NCBI RefSeq assembly: GCF_016908495.1
Contig: NZ_JAFBDZ010000006.1
Location: forward strand, 62,001-126,000
Source of the DNA: Rossellomorea pakistanensis
GTDB lineage: Bacteria; Bacillota; Bacilli; Bacillales; Bacillaceae_B
Direction of reading: 5' to 3'
Length of the DNA stretch: 64,000 bases
The position numbers and the translations under genes are program-made. The notes beneath the pieces were generated by a model. It was not told the DNA's origin and did no database searches. It saw only the letters and a list, made by a program, of their open reading frames with translations. This document shows, one piece after another, positions 1-8,565 of this stretch. The first letter of the stretch is position 1; every line of letters begins with the position of its first letter.

Positions 1-24
1 TAAAAATTGGTGGAGGCAGGAAAA

Positions 25-462
25 ATGCCAGAATTACATGATAGTGTTGTCATCCAAAAACCTATTAACGAGGTATTTCAATTTGCTAGTGAATTAAAAA
101 ACTCACCTAAAATCATGGACAATGTAGTGGCAATTGAAAAGCTGACAATTGGAGAAACAGCGGTGGGAACCCAGTATAAAGAAACACGTGAGATCAGAGG
201 TAAAAAAGCGGATGCTGTGATTAAATTTATAGAATTTACCCCTAACCAATCTTATGCGGTTGAGAGTGAGCATAATGGGTTAAGAGTAGTGTATACCTAT
301 CAATTTAGAGAGAATGGCGAGAGTACCGTTGTTGACTTTAAAGGAGATGTTGAAGTGAATGGTCTCTGGATGAAGCTGGTGAAACCAATGATCGTCAACA
401 TATTAAAAAAAGAGGATGGAGGTCATCTTCGGAATTTAAAAAATGTAATCGAGAGGGAGTAA
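25..462 (+). CDS. SRPBCC (START-like) family protein
   Basis: A 145-residue protein with the layout of SRPBCC/polyketide-cyclase-like hydrophobic-ligand-binding domains. It opens with the typical 'hds-vvI-kPinEVFqFAs' segment, with an amphipathic strand and helix, and the body is rich in beta strands. No catalytic residues can be assigned, so ligand and role are unknown. I start it at ATG 25 because GGAGG lies 8 nt upstream; the upstream TTG and GTG lack a ribosome-binding site. Its TAA stop (460-462) overlaps the first of three ATGs of the next gene, which suggests translational coupling with the acetyltransferase-like gene. Confidence 0.75.
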   Translation: MPELHDSVVIQKPINEVFQFASELKNSPKIMDNVVAIEKLTIGETAVGTQYKETREIRGKKADAVIKFIEFTPNQSYAVESEHNGLRVVYTYQFRENGESTVVDFKGDVEVNGLWMKLVKPMIVNILKKEDGGHLRNLKNVIERE

Positions 463-467
463 TGATG

Positions 468-1334
468 ATGGGAATAGTATATCGAAATTTTGAAGATCAA
501 GGGGATCTTACACGTCAATACGAGTTTTGGGAGAGTATGACATCTTCGTTACCCTATGCATGGAAGCCAACTCATTCTCCAAAACATTTTTCCTTGCAAA
601 AAGAATTTCACCCAAAAACGAGATGCTTCGCTTATGATGGTGACGCATTGGTTGGCTATATGAGCTTTACAGGAAAGGGTTCGTTTGTCTCATTAGGATA
701 TCCATGGGTGCTGCCAGAATATCGTGATATTCAAGATGAGTTATTTGATAGAGTTTACGGTTTTGCCTCAAGTAACGAGTATGGAGGAAAGCAGTTCGCT
801 CAAAGATTTCGAAGTCAATGGCAGGAACCAATTGACTACTTTTTATCAAAGGGTTTTATGATTTCAAATTCATCGCCTATTATCGGTAAAGAACTGAACG
901 ATGAGGGTTCAACATTTAAAGCGACAATAGATTATAAGCTTGAAGGGCAATTTGATTTTGAAAAATGGAAGCGCCTTAAAAGAAAGGATTCCACTAATGA
1001 AGAGCTGCAAATGATGAGTGAATATTATTCCTCAGTCGAGTTTGATTTTGCTATTTCCTTCTATAACCGAGATCAATTGAAAGGCTACTGCGGGATTGCG
1101 ATACGTAAAAAGACTGGATTTGCAGAAATCAATGCCATCGCACTTGATAATAGCTGTAGTCTAGCGGAGGTAACAAATATGCTAGAGGTTATTGAGTTTG
1201 AAACTTTTATTCGCGAAGGGAAAGTAGTAAGTCTCTATCAATCCTCCCTGCCCACTGGAGCCTATGAGGGACTTAAGGATTACCATTTAATTACAGAGGA
1301 TGTCATGATGGTCAAAGGTTTAAATCAGCAATGA
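468..1334 (+). CDS. GNAT-like N-acetyltransferase family protein
   Basis: About 288 residues. The N-terminal half carries a GNAT-like pattern: a 'kTRCFAYDGDALVGYMSFTG' beta-strand segment followed by 'YPWVLPEYRDIQDELFDRVYGFA', resembling the acetyl-CoA-binding region. The C-terminal half looks like a second, diverged GNAT-type lobe. The substrate cannot be told. Three ATGs (462, 465, 468) stand in a row; AGAGGGAG ends at 459, so 468 has the best spacing. It follows the SRPBCC gene directly and is followed 18 nt later by the DUF1284 gene, so the three probably form one transcript. Confidence 0.6.
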   Translation: MGIVYRNFEDQGDLTRQYEFWESMTSSLPYAWKPTHSPKHFSLQKEFHPKTRCFAYDGDALVGYMSFTGKGSFVSLGYPWVLPEYRDIQDELFDRVYGFASSNEYGGKQFAQRFRSQWQEPIDYFLSKGFMISNSSPIIGKELNDEGSTFKATIDYKLEGQFDFEKWKRLKRKDSTNEELQMMSEYYSSVEFDFAISFYNRDQLKGYCGIAIRKKTGFAEINAIALDNSCSLAEVTNMLEVIEFETFIREGKVVSLYQSSLPTGAYEGLKDYHLITEDVMMVKGLNQQ

Positions 1335-1352
1335 AAACAAAGGAGAAGTTAT

Positions 1353-1823
1353 ATGAAGAGAGCAATTAGAGGGCATCACCTCCTTTGTATCCATGGATTT
1401 AAGGGAATGGGGTACAGTCCGGCATTTGTAGATGAAATGGGTGCAATTGTGAAAGATTTCAATAGTAATAGAGAGGACATTGAAATTGAAGTCAGAGCCT
1501 CTTTTGATGATGCTTGCTTTGCATGTCCACATAAAGGGGAAACGAAATGTGAAAAAAGTGAGGATTCTAATCAACATGTTCTTTCGTTAGATCATCGTGT
1601 CATCAACCATCTTGGGATCAGTCCTGGAGAGAGCTACAATAAAAATGAATTACTATCCCATACAGCAGAAAAGGTTTCTCCTGAAGACTTAGATCATTTA
1701 TGTGAGGGGTGTTCCTGGCTTTCCTTTGGAGTATGCAAGGAAGGAATTCAGGACTTAAAGGAAAAATTCAATAATACTGTAGGGGATATCCATTTTTCAT
1801 CGTTTATTTATATGAAAATATGA
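1353..1823 (+). CDS. DUF1284 domain-containing protein
   Basis: A 156-residue protein that begins with the signature of DUF1284: RGHHLLCIHGFKGMGYSP at residues 5-22, followed by 'FvdeMgaIV'. It carries conserved cysteines that could bind a metal: CfaCPHkgeTKCeks near residues 52-65 and CeGCSWLsfGvCKEG near 123-137. The biochemical role of the family is unknown; iron-sulfur or zinc binding is inferred from the cysteines only. AAAGGAG precedes the ATG. It sits between the GNAT-like gene and the ECF sigma gene in the same direction. Confidence 0.75.
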   Translation: MKRAIRGHHLLCIHGFKGMGYSPAFVDEMGAIVKDFNSNREDIEIEVRASFDDACFACPHKGETKCEKSEDSNQHVLSLDHRVINHLGISPGESYNKNELLSHTAEKVSPEDLDHLCEGCSWLSFGVCKEGIQDLKEKFNNTVGDIHFSSFIYMKI

Positions 1824-1846
1824 TTTATTAAAAAGGAGAATTAACG

Positions 1847-2362
1847 GTGGAAGATGATCGTTCAATTATAGAGGATTTTTTACAGAAACATAACAGGGAT
1901 TTATTCCGTTTCATATACTCCATTACTAAGCATAAGGAAGTATCTGAAGATCTTTATCAAGAAGTACTGCTATCAGCCTATCAGAATGAGAGCAAAATCG
2001 ATAACAAAGATTCTGTGAAAAGCTGGATATTTACAATGGCTAAAAACAGGTGTATTGATTTTTTACGAAAGGAAAAGAATGAAAGGATGAAGAATCAGCT
2101 ATTACTTAAAGAGCAAGGGATGAAGGGGATTCAAGAATACTTTACTGAAAAAAAGGTTCTTGGCAACCTGGCTCTTAATGAGATTGTTTCTTCGATTGAG
2201 AAGCTTCCAGAAATTTATCGAAAGCCTATCAAACTATTTTATCTAAACCAGCTTAAATTAAAAGAGATCGCTGAGCTTTGTCAGTTACCGATTTCAACAG
2301 TAAAATCCCGGATCAAAAGGGGAAGGGAAAAGCTGCAAATCGAATTAATCGCGTGGGCATAA
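1847..2362 (+). CDS. ECF-type RNA polymerase sigma factor
   Basis: A 171-residue sigma-70 family protein. Region 2 spans about residues 10-75 ('FRFIYSITKHKEVSEDLYQEVL' and 'SWIFTMAKNRCIDFLRK'). Region 4 spans about 110-165 with the helix-turn-helix 'LKLKEIAELCQLPISTVKSRIKRGREKL'. The start is a GTG with AAAAGGAG 8 nt upstream. No anti-sigma gene lies next to it: upstream is DUF1284 and downstream, after a strong hairpin, a convergent tetR gene. It is therefore an orphan ECF factor whose control is not visible here. Confidence 0.85.
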   Translation: MEDDRSIIEDFLQKHNRDLFRFIYSITKHKEVSEDLYQEVLLSAYQNESKIDNKDSVKSWIFTMAKNRCIDFLRKEKNERMKNQLLLKEQGMKGIQEYFTEKKVLGNLALNEIVSSIEKLPEIYRKPIKLFYLNQLKLKEIAELCQLPISTVKSRIKRGREKLQIELIAWA

Positions 2363-2363
2363 T

Positions 2364-2411
2364 TTTTTGGGGCCAGTTACAAAAAAACATTTTTGTAACT
2401 GGCCCCAAAAA
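2364..2411. terminator. Bidirectional terminator, 22-bp perfect stem
   Basis: A perfect 22-bp inverted repeat with a 4-nt loop; the core GGGGCCAGTTAC is flanked by T5 and A5 on each side. It lies exactly between the convergent sigma and tetR stop codons, so it can end transcription in both directions. Confidence 0.9.
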
Positions 2412-2413
2412 TT

Positions 2414-3280
2414 TTAAAGAGAGATTCCAAAATATTGAGCAACTAAGCGGCGAAATTCTTTTAATGGTTTATGATCTTTTAAGTTGGCAAGCATTCCTTG
2501 AATGACAGGGATTCTGGAATGATCACGAGCAATTTCCTCTTCTAACACCTCTAACGTAATATACACATCCTCTTCTTTCTTTTGAGAAAACTGTTCCTTA
2601 TATCGTTGAATAGACTTTAAGATGCTTTCTTTATTAAGGTTTTTAGATATGCTGTCAGAAATGAATTGCTCCATTTTTTCTGTTGGGACCACAGAGGGAT
2701 CATTGGACTTCAATAAGCCTTCGACAATATCATCGGCTCGTTTTAGCATATACTCTGTAAGATAAGGGATGTCCACTTTTATTTTGTCTAACATAATAAG
2801 TTCTAAAAATGAATGGAAAAACCCTTGAAGCATAAGTGAAACATCATATAAATAAGGTTTAACTTTTTTTCCATAGATTGACATAATGGATTTTGTATAA
2901 AAAAGATTAGATTCTAATCTCATACTGTGGATAAGTTGTTCAATCTCGTCATTAAAGGGAATTGCATTTTCCCTTGCCTGCATAATAATAAATTCTTTAT
3001 GTTTTTGTATCTCAATCAACTGGCACTGCATTTGTTTCATAAATTGTGTTCTTGGATCTAAATTCTCGTTCTCTATTTTATTAATCATTGTATGCATACG
3101 ATTAAAATAATACTTAAGGATTGCCAACAATAGAGCTTCCTTCGATTTAAAATGAAGATAAAATGCCCCTTTTGAAATTCCACTTTCCGTAGCAATTTCT
3201 TGAATAGACGTTGCAGTAAACCCTTTTGTAGCAAATAATTTCATTGCCGTTTCAATGATTAGTCTTTCCTTTTCCTTCAT
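2414..3280 (-). CDS. yerO: TetR/AcrR repressor, YerO-like
   Basis: A 288-residue TetR-family protein, longer than the usual ~200 residues, as in B. subtilis YerO. The N-terminal domain (residues 5-55) has the family helix-turn-helix 'AMKLFATKGFTATSIQEIATESGISKGAFYLHFKSKEALL'. The long C-terminal part is the ligand-binding and dimerisation domain. It is divergent from the RND pump gene, and three 14-bp TGAC...GTCA palindromes lie between the two genes, as expected of a local repressor. TAGGAGAG precedes the ATG. The symbol follows gene pairing and length, so it is an inference from family knowledge. Confidence 0.85.
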   Translation of the reverse strand: MKEKERLIIETAMKLFATKGFTATSIQEIATESGISKGAFYLHFKSKEALLLAILKYYFNRMHTMINKIENENLDPRTQFMKQMQCQLIEIQKHKEFIIMQARENAIPFNDEIEQLIHSMRLESNLFYTKSIMSIYGKKVKPYLYDVSLMLQGFFHSFLELIMLDKIKVDIPYLTEYMLKRADDIVEGLLKSNDPSVVPTEKMEQFISDSISKNLNKESILKSIQRYKEQFSQKKEEDVYITLEVLEEEIARDHSRIPVIQGMLANLKDHKPLKEFRRLVAQYFGISL

Positions 3281-3315
3281 CGCTTTCTCTCCTAACGGGA
3301 TTCTTATTCTTATTA

Positions 3316-3418
3316 TGACTGATTGGTCATGAAAATCAAATATTTTTTACAAGATTATTTCTGTTGACTTGTGACCGGTTGGTCAGTTATATTTATTAAC
3401 GTTATGACTAGTCAGTCA
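3316..3418. promoter_or_regulatory. Divergent yerO/swrC promoter with three TetR operators
   Basis: Three 14-mers of the form TGACynryyrGTCA are present: TGACTGATTGGTCA (3316-3329), TGACCGGTTGGTCA (3372-3385) and TGACTAGTCAGTCA (3405-3418). The middle one sits inside the 18-nt spacer of a likely swrC promoter, -35 TTGACT (3364-3369) and -10 TATATT (3388-3393). Binding there would block the RNA polymerase. The first copy lies near the yerO start and suits autorepression. Confidence 0.8.
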
Positions 3419-3456
3419 GAAAAAGAGAGAGATTTTTGGACGAAAGGGAGAGTAGG

Positions 3457-6400
3457 ATGAATAAGATCATTAACTTTGTGTTAAGGAATAAATTTGCTGT
3501 ATGGCTTATGACCTTTATTATTGTCGCAGCAGGCCTATATTCGGGCTTTAATATGAAGCTTGAAACAATCCCGAATATTAATACACCGATTGTAAGTGTA
3601 ACAACAGCCTATCCTGGTGCAACACCAGAGGAAGTGGCGGAAAAGGTTTCTGAGCCAATTGAAAAACGGATACAGAATTTAAATGGAGTCAATGTGGTAA
3701 GTTCCACCTCTTATCAGAATGTGTCCGCTATTCAGGTTGAGTATAAATTTTCAAAAGACATGGAAGAAGCAGAGGATGAAATCAAAGATGCACTATCTAA
3801 TATCTCATTTCCTGAAGAGGTAAAAGAACCAGAAGCATCGAGACTTAGTATCAATGCTTTTCCTGTCATGGCATTAAGTGTATCTAATGATAATGAATCA
3901 TTAGCAGAGTTAACTAGCACTGTAGAGGAATCAGTGCTCCCGGAAATTGAAGGGTTAGATGGAGTCTCATCTGTACAGATATCAGGTCAACAGGTTGAGG
4001 AAATTGAACTGGATTTTAATGAAGAAAAGATGAAGGAGCTTGGAATTGACCAAGAAACGGTTAAAGGCTTGATTCAAGGTGCCGATATAAATGTTCCTCT
4101 TGGATTATATACTTTTGGTGATACGGAAAAGTCGGTTATTATTGACGGAAACATCACTACATTGGAAGATCTAAGGAATTTGCAAATTCCAATGATTCCA
4201 AGTGGAGGCCAAGAAGGGCAGGGGCAGATTCCTCATTCAACCCCAAACCCTAACCAACAAGTTCCAACAGCAAACGGTACAACCACAGCCCAGCAAGGTG
4301 AACTGAAGATCCCAACGATCGCACTTTCCGAGATTGCTGAAATCAAGCAAATCGGGAAAGCCGAATCGATTTCAAGAACAAATGGAAAAGAAGCCATTGG
4401 TCTTCAAATTGTTAAAGCAGCAGATGCTAATACAGTGGATGTTGTCAATGCAGTGAAAGAGGAAATAAAAAGTTTTGAAAAAGAAATAGATGGTATTGAG
4501 ATTGTCTCAACTTTTGACCAAGGTGAACCAATTGAAGAATCTGTTAGCACGATGCTGAATAAAGCCTTGTTTGGTGCAGTGTTTGCGATTATCATCATTC
4601 TTCTCTTCCTAAGAGATATTAAATCAACTCTTATATCGGTCATTTCCATCCCGCTTTCATTGCTGATTGCAATTCTATTTTTAAAGCAAATGGATATTAC
4701 CCTCAATATTATGACATTGGGTGCGATGACCGTTGCCATTGGGCGCGTTATTGATGATTCGATTGTAGTTGTAGAGAATATCTATAGACGAATGTCGTTA
4801 CCTGGAGAAAAACTTAAAGGGAAAGAATTAATCAAAGAAGCTACGAAAGAAATGTTCGTTCCAATTATGTCATCCACTATTGTGACGATAGCTGTATTCC
4901 TGCCGCTGGGATTAGTGGAAGGAATGATTGGTGAATTATTCTTGCCGTTTGCGTTAACGATCGTTTTCGCATTACTTGCATCGTTATTGGTTGCGATTAC
5001 AATTGTTCCGATGCTGGCACATACTTTATTTAAAAAGGGTGTAAAAGTTAAGGAGAATCATGATCCGAAACCTAGCGCATTAGCAAGGGCTTATAAGAGT
5101 GCATTGAACTGGTCATTAAACCATAAAATCATTACCTCACTACTTGCCGTTGCAATGTTGGTTGGAAGTTTATTCTTAGTACCAATCATTGGAGTTAGCT
5201 TCTTGCCTTCTGAAGAAGAAAAAATGGTGATTGCCACCTATAGTCCTGCTCCTGGTCAAACACAAGAGGAAGTAGAAAAGATTGCTCTACAAGCCGAAGA
5301 ACTTTTATTGGACCGTAAAGGGGTTGAAACGATTCAGTATTCAATCGGAAGTGCAAACCCGATGAGTCCCGGAAGCTCAAATAGTGCGATGTTCTTCATT
5401 GAGTATGATGAAGAAACAAAGAATTTTTCAGAAGAAAAAGAAGAAGTCATTCTTAAGCTTCAAGATCAGGCTGAAAAAGGTGAATGGGCTTCACAAGATT
5501 TTTCAGCGAGTGCTGGAAGTAACGAAATCGTCTATTTTGTATATGGAGATTCAATTGAAGAAATTGAGCCGGTTGTAACAGATGTTCAGGAAGTAATGAA
5601 AGACAATGATTCTCTTAAAAATGTTGAATCCAGTATTTCTGATTCTTATGAAGAATACACACTTGTTGCAAATGGCGAAAAGCTCAGTGAACTTGGGTTA
5701 ACGGCTGGACAAATCGCTCAGGAGTTAATGCCGCAACGTGAAAAGCCTGTTCTAACGACCATCGAAAAAGACGGGAAAGAATTGAATGTTTATCTGAAGA
5801 TGACTCAAGAGAGCATTAACTCGATTGAGGATGTAACAGGTAAAACGATTCAATCACCTCTAGGTGTAGAGGTTCCAATCGAAGAGGTCGTAAAAGTAGA
5901 AGAAGGAGAAACTTCTGATACGGTGACAAGACGTGATGGAAGAGTGTATGTTCAGGTTACTGGTGAACTGAAAACAGATGACGTTGCAAAGGCGTCTGCT
6001 GAATTAGACAAAGAAATAGATAAGCTTGACATCCCTTCTTCCATTGATGTGGAAACTGGAGGAGTCACAGAAGACATTCAAGAATCCTTTACCCAATTAG
6101 GTTTAGCAATGCTCGCAGCGATCGCTATTGTCTACTTGATCCTAGTCATTACATTTGGTGGAGGACTGGCGCCATTCGCGATTCTGTTCTCATTACCATT
6201 TAGTATTATCGGTGGATTATTAGGACTTCTCATAGCTGGAGAAACGCTAAGTATCTCTGCGATGATTGGAGCCTTAATGCTAATCGGTATCGTTGTAACG
6301 AACGCGATTGTATTAATTGACCGCGTTATTCATAAAGAGAATGAAGGTCTTTCAACAAGAGAGGCATTGCTTGAAGCAGGTGTCACTCGTTTACGTCCAA

Positions 6401-6606
6401 TCCTCATGACAGCAATTGCGACAATTGGAGCCCTATTCCCATTAGCACTAGGTCTAGAGGGTAGTGGATTAATTTCAAAAGGACTTGGTGTAACGGTTAT
6501 TGGTGGATTAACAAGTTCGACATTGTTAACACTAGTGGTGGTACCAGTGGTCTATGAAGTCTTAATGAAAATGAAAAAGAAAATAACTAGAAAGAAAACA
6601 GCATAA
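3457..6606 (+). CDS. swrC: RND-family efflux pump, SwrC (YerP)-like
   Basis: A 1049-residue RND transporter with the two-fold family layout. There is a TM helix near the N terminus, a large extracytoplasmic porter domain ('PGATPEEVAEKVSEPIE'), a TM block with 'GRVIDDSIVVVENIYR' (motif with the proton-relay acidic pair), a second porter loop and a final TM block with 'VTNAIVLIDRV'. In Gram-positive bacteria such pumps act without an outer-membrane channel; B. subtilis SwrC exports surfactin. A Q/G/P-rich stretch ('GGQEGQGQIPHSTPNPNQQ') at about residue 250 is a local low-complexity insertion. I chose ATG 3457, after AAAGGGAG, over the upstream TTG. Regulated by the divergent YerO-like repressor. 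Confidence 0.88.
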   Translation: MNKIINFVLRNKFAVWLMTFIIVAAGLYSGFNMKLETIPNINTPIVSVTTAYPGATPEEVAEKVSEPIEKRIQNLNGVNVVSSTSYQNVSAIQVEYKFSKDMEEAEDEIKDALSNISFPEEVKEPEASRLSINAFPVMALSVSNDNESLAELTSTVEESVLPEIEGLDGVSSVQISGQQVEEIELDFNEEKMKELGIDQETVKGLIQGADINVPLGLYTFGDTEKSVIIDGNITTLEDLRNLQIPMIPSGGQEGQGQIPHSTPNPNQQVPTANGTTTAQQGELKIPTIALSEIAEIKQIGKAESISRTNGKEAIGLQIVKAADANTVDVVNAVKEEIKSFEKEIDGIEIVSTFDQGEPIEESVSTMLNKALFGAVFAIIIILLFLRDIKSTLISVISIPLSLLIAILFLKQMDITLNIMTLGAMTVAIGRVIDDSIVVVENIYRRMSLPGEKLKGKELIKEATKEMFVPIMSSTIVTIAVFLPLGLVEGMIGELFLPFALTIVFALLASLLVAITIVPMLAHTLFKKGVKVKENHDPKPSALARAYKSALNWSLNHKIITSLLAVAMLVGSLFLVPIIGVSFLPSEEEKMVIATYSPAPGQTQEEVEKIALQAEELLLDRKGVETIQYSIGSANPMSPGSSNSAMFFIEYDEETKNFSEEKEEVILKLQDQAEKGEWASQDFSASAGSNEIVYFVYGDSIEEIEPVVTDVQEVMKDNDSLKNVESSISDSYEEYTLVANGEKLSELGLTAGQIAQELMPQREKPVLTTIEKDGKELNVYLKMTQESINSIEDVTGKTIQSPLGVEVPIEEVVKVEEGETSDTVTRRDGRVYVQVTGELKTDDVAKASAELDKEIDKLDIPSSIDVETGGVTEDIQESFTQLGLAMLAAIAIVYLILVITFGGGLAPFAILFSLPFSIIGGLLGLLIAGETLSISAMIGALMLIGIVVTNAIVLIDRVIHKENEGLSTREALLEAGVTRLRPILMTAIATIGALFPLALGLEGSGLISKGLGVTVIGGLTSSTLLTLVVVPVVYEVLMKMKKKITRKKTA

Positions 6607-6610
6607 TAAG

Positions 6611-6662
6611 AAGAAGGACTAGTAAAGAGGGGATCACTCTTGTTATTAGTCCTTCTTTTTTG
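6611..6662 (+). terminator. Rho-independent terminator after swrC
   Basis: AAGAAGGACTAGTAA (6611-6625) pairs with TTATTAGTCCTTCTT (6643-6657), with one G-T pair, and is followed by a T run. Confidence 0.9.
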
Positions 6663-6693
6663 TTTTATTGGAAATTATAAGATGCGAATAAGT

Positions 6694-6815
6694 TGTCGAA
6701 TATGGTCGATTGGTCAATATATATTGTTTTTGGACAAATTAAAGATCACTATGGACAAATAAAACATTATAACGGACAAAATATCATTCAAACCGGACAA
6801 ATAATTAAGCCGATA
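6694..6815 (+). repeat. 21-nt-phased GGACAAAT array (family A, copy 1)
   Basis: GGACAAA(T) occurs at 6732, 6753, 6774 and 6795, exactly 21 nt apart, with unrelated 13-nt segments between. A leader with TGTCGAA (6694) and GGTCAATATAT (6712) stands in front. The same design is found at 18857-18962 and, inverted, at 44060-44180. The 480-bp gap 6663-7140 holds no gene I can support; short reading frames across the array are just the 7-codon echo of the period. Confidence 0.85.
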
Positions 6816-7140
6816 CTTGATTTTGATGGGGGAATTAGCAAAACAGGTATGGAAAGCAAAAAAAGAGGAACCTAAGTGCCCGGTCCGAAGTGTAAAATTC
6901 GAAAAAATGCAATGACAACATCCAAAACTTTGTATGAAGTGGTGAAAAAGAGAGAAAGCGAATATCCTCCTCAAAGGAGTAAAAAGAGGTCGTTAAAATT
7001 CGGATAAGTAAAAATGAGTCCTCAAAAGAGCTAAATAAAATAAGTAAGATGCTTCCACATTTCTCATAAGATAACCATATTTTCAACTTCTAGTACATAC
7101 ACTTCAATATGGACAAATTGTTTGGAATTGGGAGAGACGC

Positions 7141-8463
7141 ATGAAGGTATTTTATAGAGGGATGTTATTGTTGGTTGTTGCTGCGTTTTTTGGTGAGTGC
7201 CTAGAGTTTTTAATTAATATGAAATTAGCAAAAGAGCTAGGTGAAGAGGGGCTGGGAATTTATATGTCGATCCTTCCCTCTATTTTTCTAATCGTCATTA
7301 TTGCGAGTCTGGAATTGCCAATTTCAATATCAAAGTTTGTATCTGAAAGGAAAGCAAGTCACCACCGATCAATGCTTCAGCATGCGATGAGATTTACAGT
7401 TTTAATGACAATGGCATTACTTCTTATTATGATGGTCGTTGTAAATATCGTTCCGGTTTTTCATGAACATCCAGGGATAAAATGGCTGATATTGATTCTA
7501 ATCCCTGTCATTGCCTTTTCCTCGATTGCACGTGGATACTTTATGGGAATCCACCATATGGGAAAGATTGCAACTGCCAACTTTTTACGGAAAATTGCTC
7601 AGTTGATCTTACTTGTCATTGTTTACACTTTGTTTTCCTTTACAACAGAAACGTCGATTTTTATCGCCCTTAGTACATTGATAGCAAGTGAGGTTGTCGT
7701 CTTTCTTTATTTAATGCAAGCCTATTTTCTTTATTTACGAAAGCAAAGAGGAGTTTATTCAGAATCGCTGCAAGGGAGAGATGTTCGGAAAGAGCTGATT
7801 GCTGTGTCTTTTCCGACAACCGTGATGAGGGTTTTTCATGCTGTGACACATGCGATTCAGCCGTTTCTGATTAAGGCGGCGCTCGTTCATTCAGGGATGA
7901 GTGTAACGATGTCGAATGAACATTTCGGACTGCTCGCAGGTGTAGCCATGAGCATTGGGTTTTTCCCGGCTTTTATTTCGCATTCATTATTAGTAGTGCT
8001 CATTCCAACAGTATCAGAAAAAGTAGCCAAAAAAGATTTTAATGGCCTGCATTTTTTATTAAGACAAGTTACATGGATTACATTGTTATATGGGATCCCC
8101 GCGATTTTTATTTTTTACCATTGGGGAGATATGCTTACCCATATGTTCTTTGAATCATCGGCTGCAACCTTCTATTTACAGCTGTTATGGCCGTATTTTC
8201 TATTTCACTTTTTTGTCATGCCTCTTCAAGCATTCTTAATTGGCTTAGGAATGGTGAAGGATGCTCTTTATCATACGGTTTGGTCGACTGTTGTGTCCTT
8301 TACAACGATTTATCTATTAGGATCAAATGAATCTTTCTCAATGGTTGGAGTCATATTAGGAATGAATTTAGGGGCGGTCATCATTACGGTACTGCATTAT
8401 TGGACGATTTGTACAAAAATCGGTTTTCCCGTATTATTTTTCAAATCGTTAAAAAATAGATAA
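7141..8463 (+). CDS. MATE/MOP-superfamily flippase-like protein, YkvU/SpoVB type
   Basis: A 440-residue polytopic membrane protein with about 12-14 predicted helices and no soluble domain. The start 'FYRGMLLLVVAAFFGECLEFLINMKLAKELGEEGLGIYM' has the N-terminal pattern of the polysaccharide-transport/SpoVB family, whose members flip lipid-linked sugars. The length matches B. subtilis YkvU, a sporulation-linked relative, rather than the ~520-residue SpoVB. A strong SD is not evident apart from GGGAGAG before the ATG. It stands alone, with a terminator after it. A role in spore envelope synthesis is inference. Confidence 0.65.
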   Translation: MKVFYRGMLLLVVAAFFGECLEFLINMKLAKELGEEGLGIYMSILPSIFLIVIIASLELPISISKFVSERKASHHRSMLQHAMRFTVLMTMALLLIMMVVVNIVPVFHEHPGIKWLILILIPVIAFSSIARGYFMGIHHMGKIATANFLRKIAQLILLVIVYTLFSFTTETSIFIALSTLIASEVVVFLYLMQAYFLYLRKQRGVYSESLQGRDVRKELIAVSFPTTVMRVFHAVTHAIQPFLIKAALVHSGMSVTMSNEHFGLLAGVAMSIGFFPAFISHSLLVVLIPTVSEKVAKKDFNGLHFLLRQVTWITLLYGIPAIFIFYHWGDMLTHMFFESSAATFYLQLLWPYFLFHFFVMPLQAFLIGLGMVKDALYHTVWSTVVSFTTIYLLGSNESFSMVGVILGMNLGAVIITVLHYWTICTKIGFPVLFFKSLKNR

Positions 8464-8469
8464 AGGATG

Positions 8470-8499
8470 AAGTTAACCATAAAAACATGGTTAACTTTT
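8470..8499 (+). terminator. Terminator after the flippase gene
   Basis: AAGTTAACCAT / ATGGTTAACTT, 11-bp perfect stem with a 6-nt loop (AAAAAC) and a short T run. Confidence 0.8.
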
Positions 8500-8565
8500 C
8501 ATGTTTAAGGGGATAGTATACCGTACAATATTCTATTACATAAAAATTATAGAAGGGGAAGGTCT

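Noticed and set aside
6694-6815. CRISPR array
   Set aside because: Constant words of 7-8 nt with 13-nt variable parts are far below CRISPR repeat/spacer sizes, and no cas genes are present.
6693-6875. 60-codon open frame with 7-residue repeats (GQIK...)
   Set aside because: It merely translates the 21-nt array; other copies of the array do not keep an open frame or a start signal.
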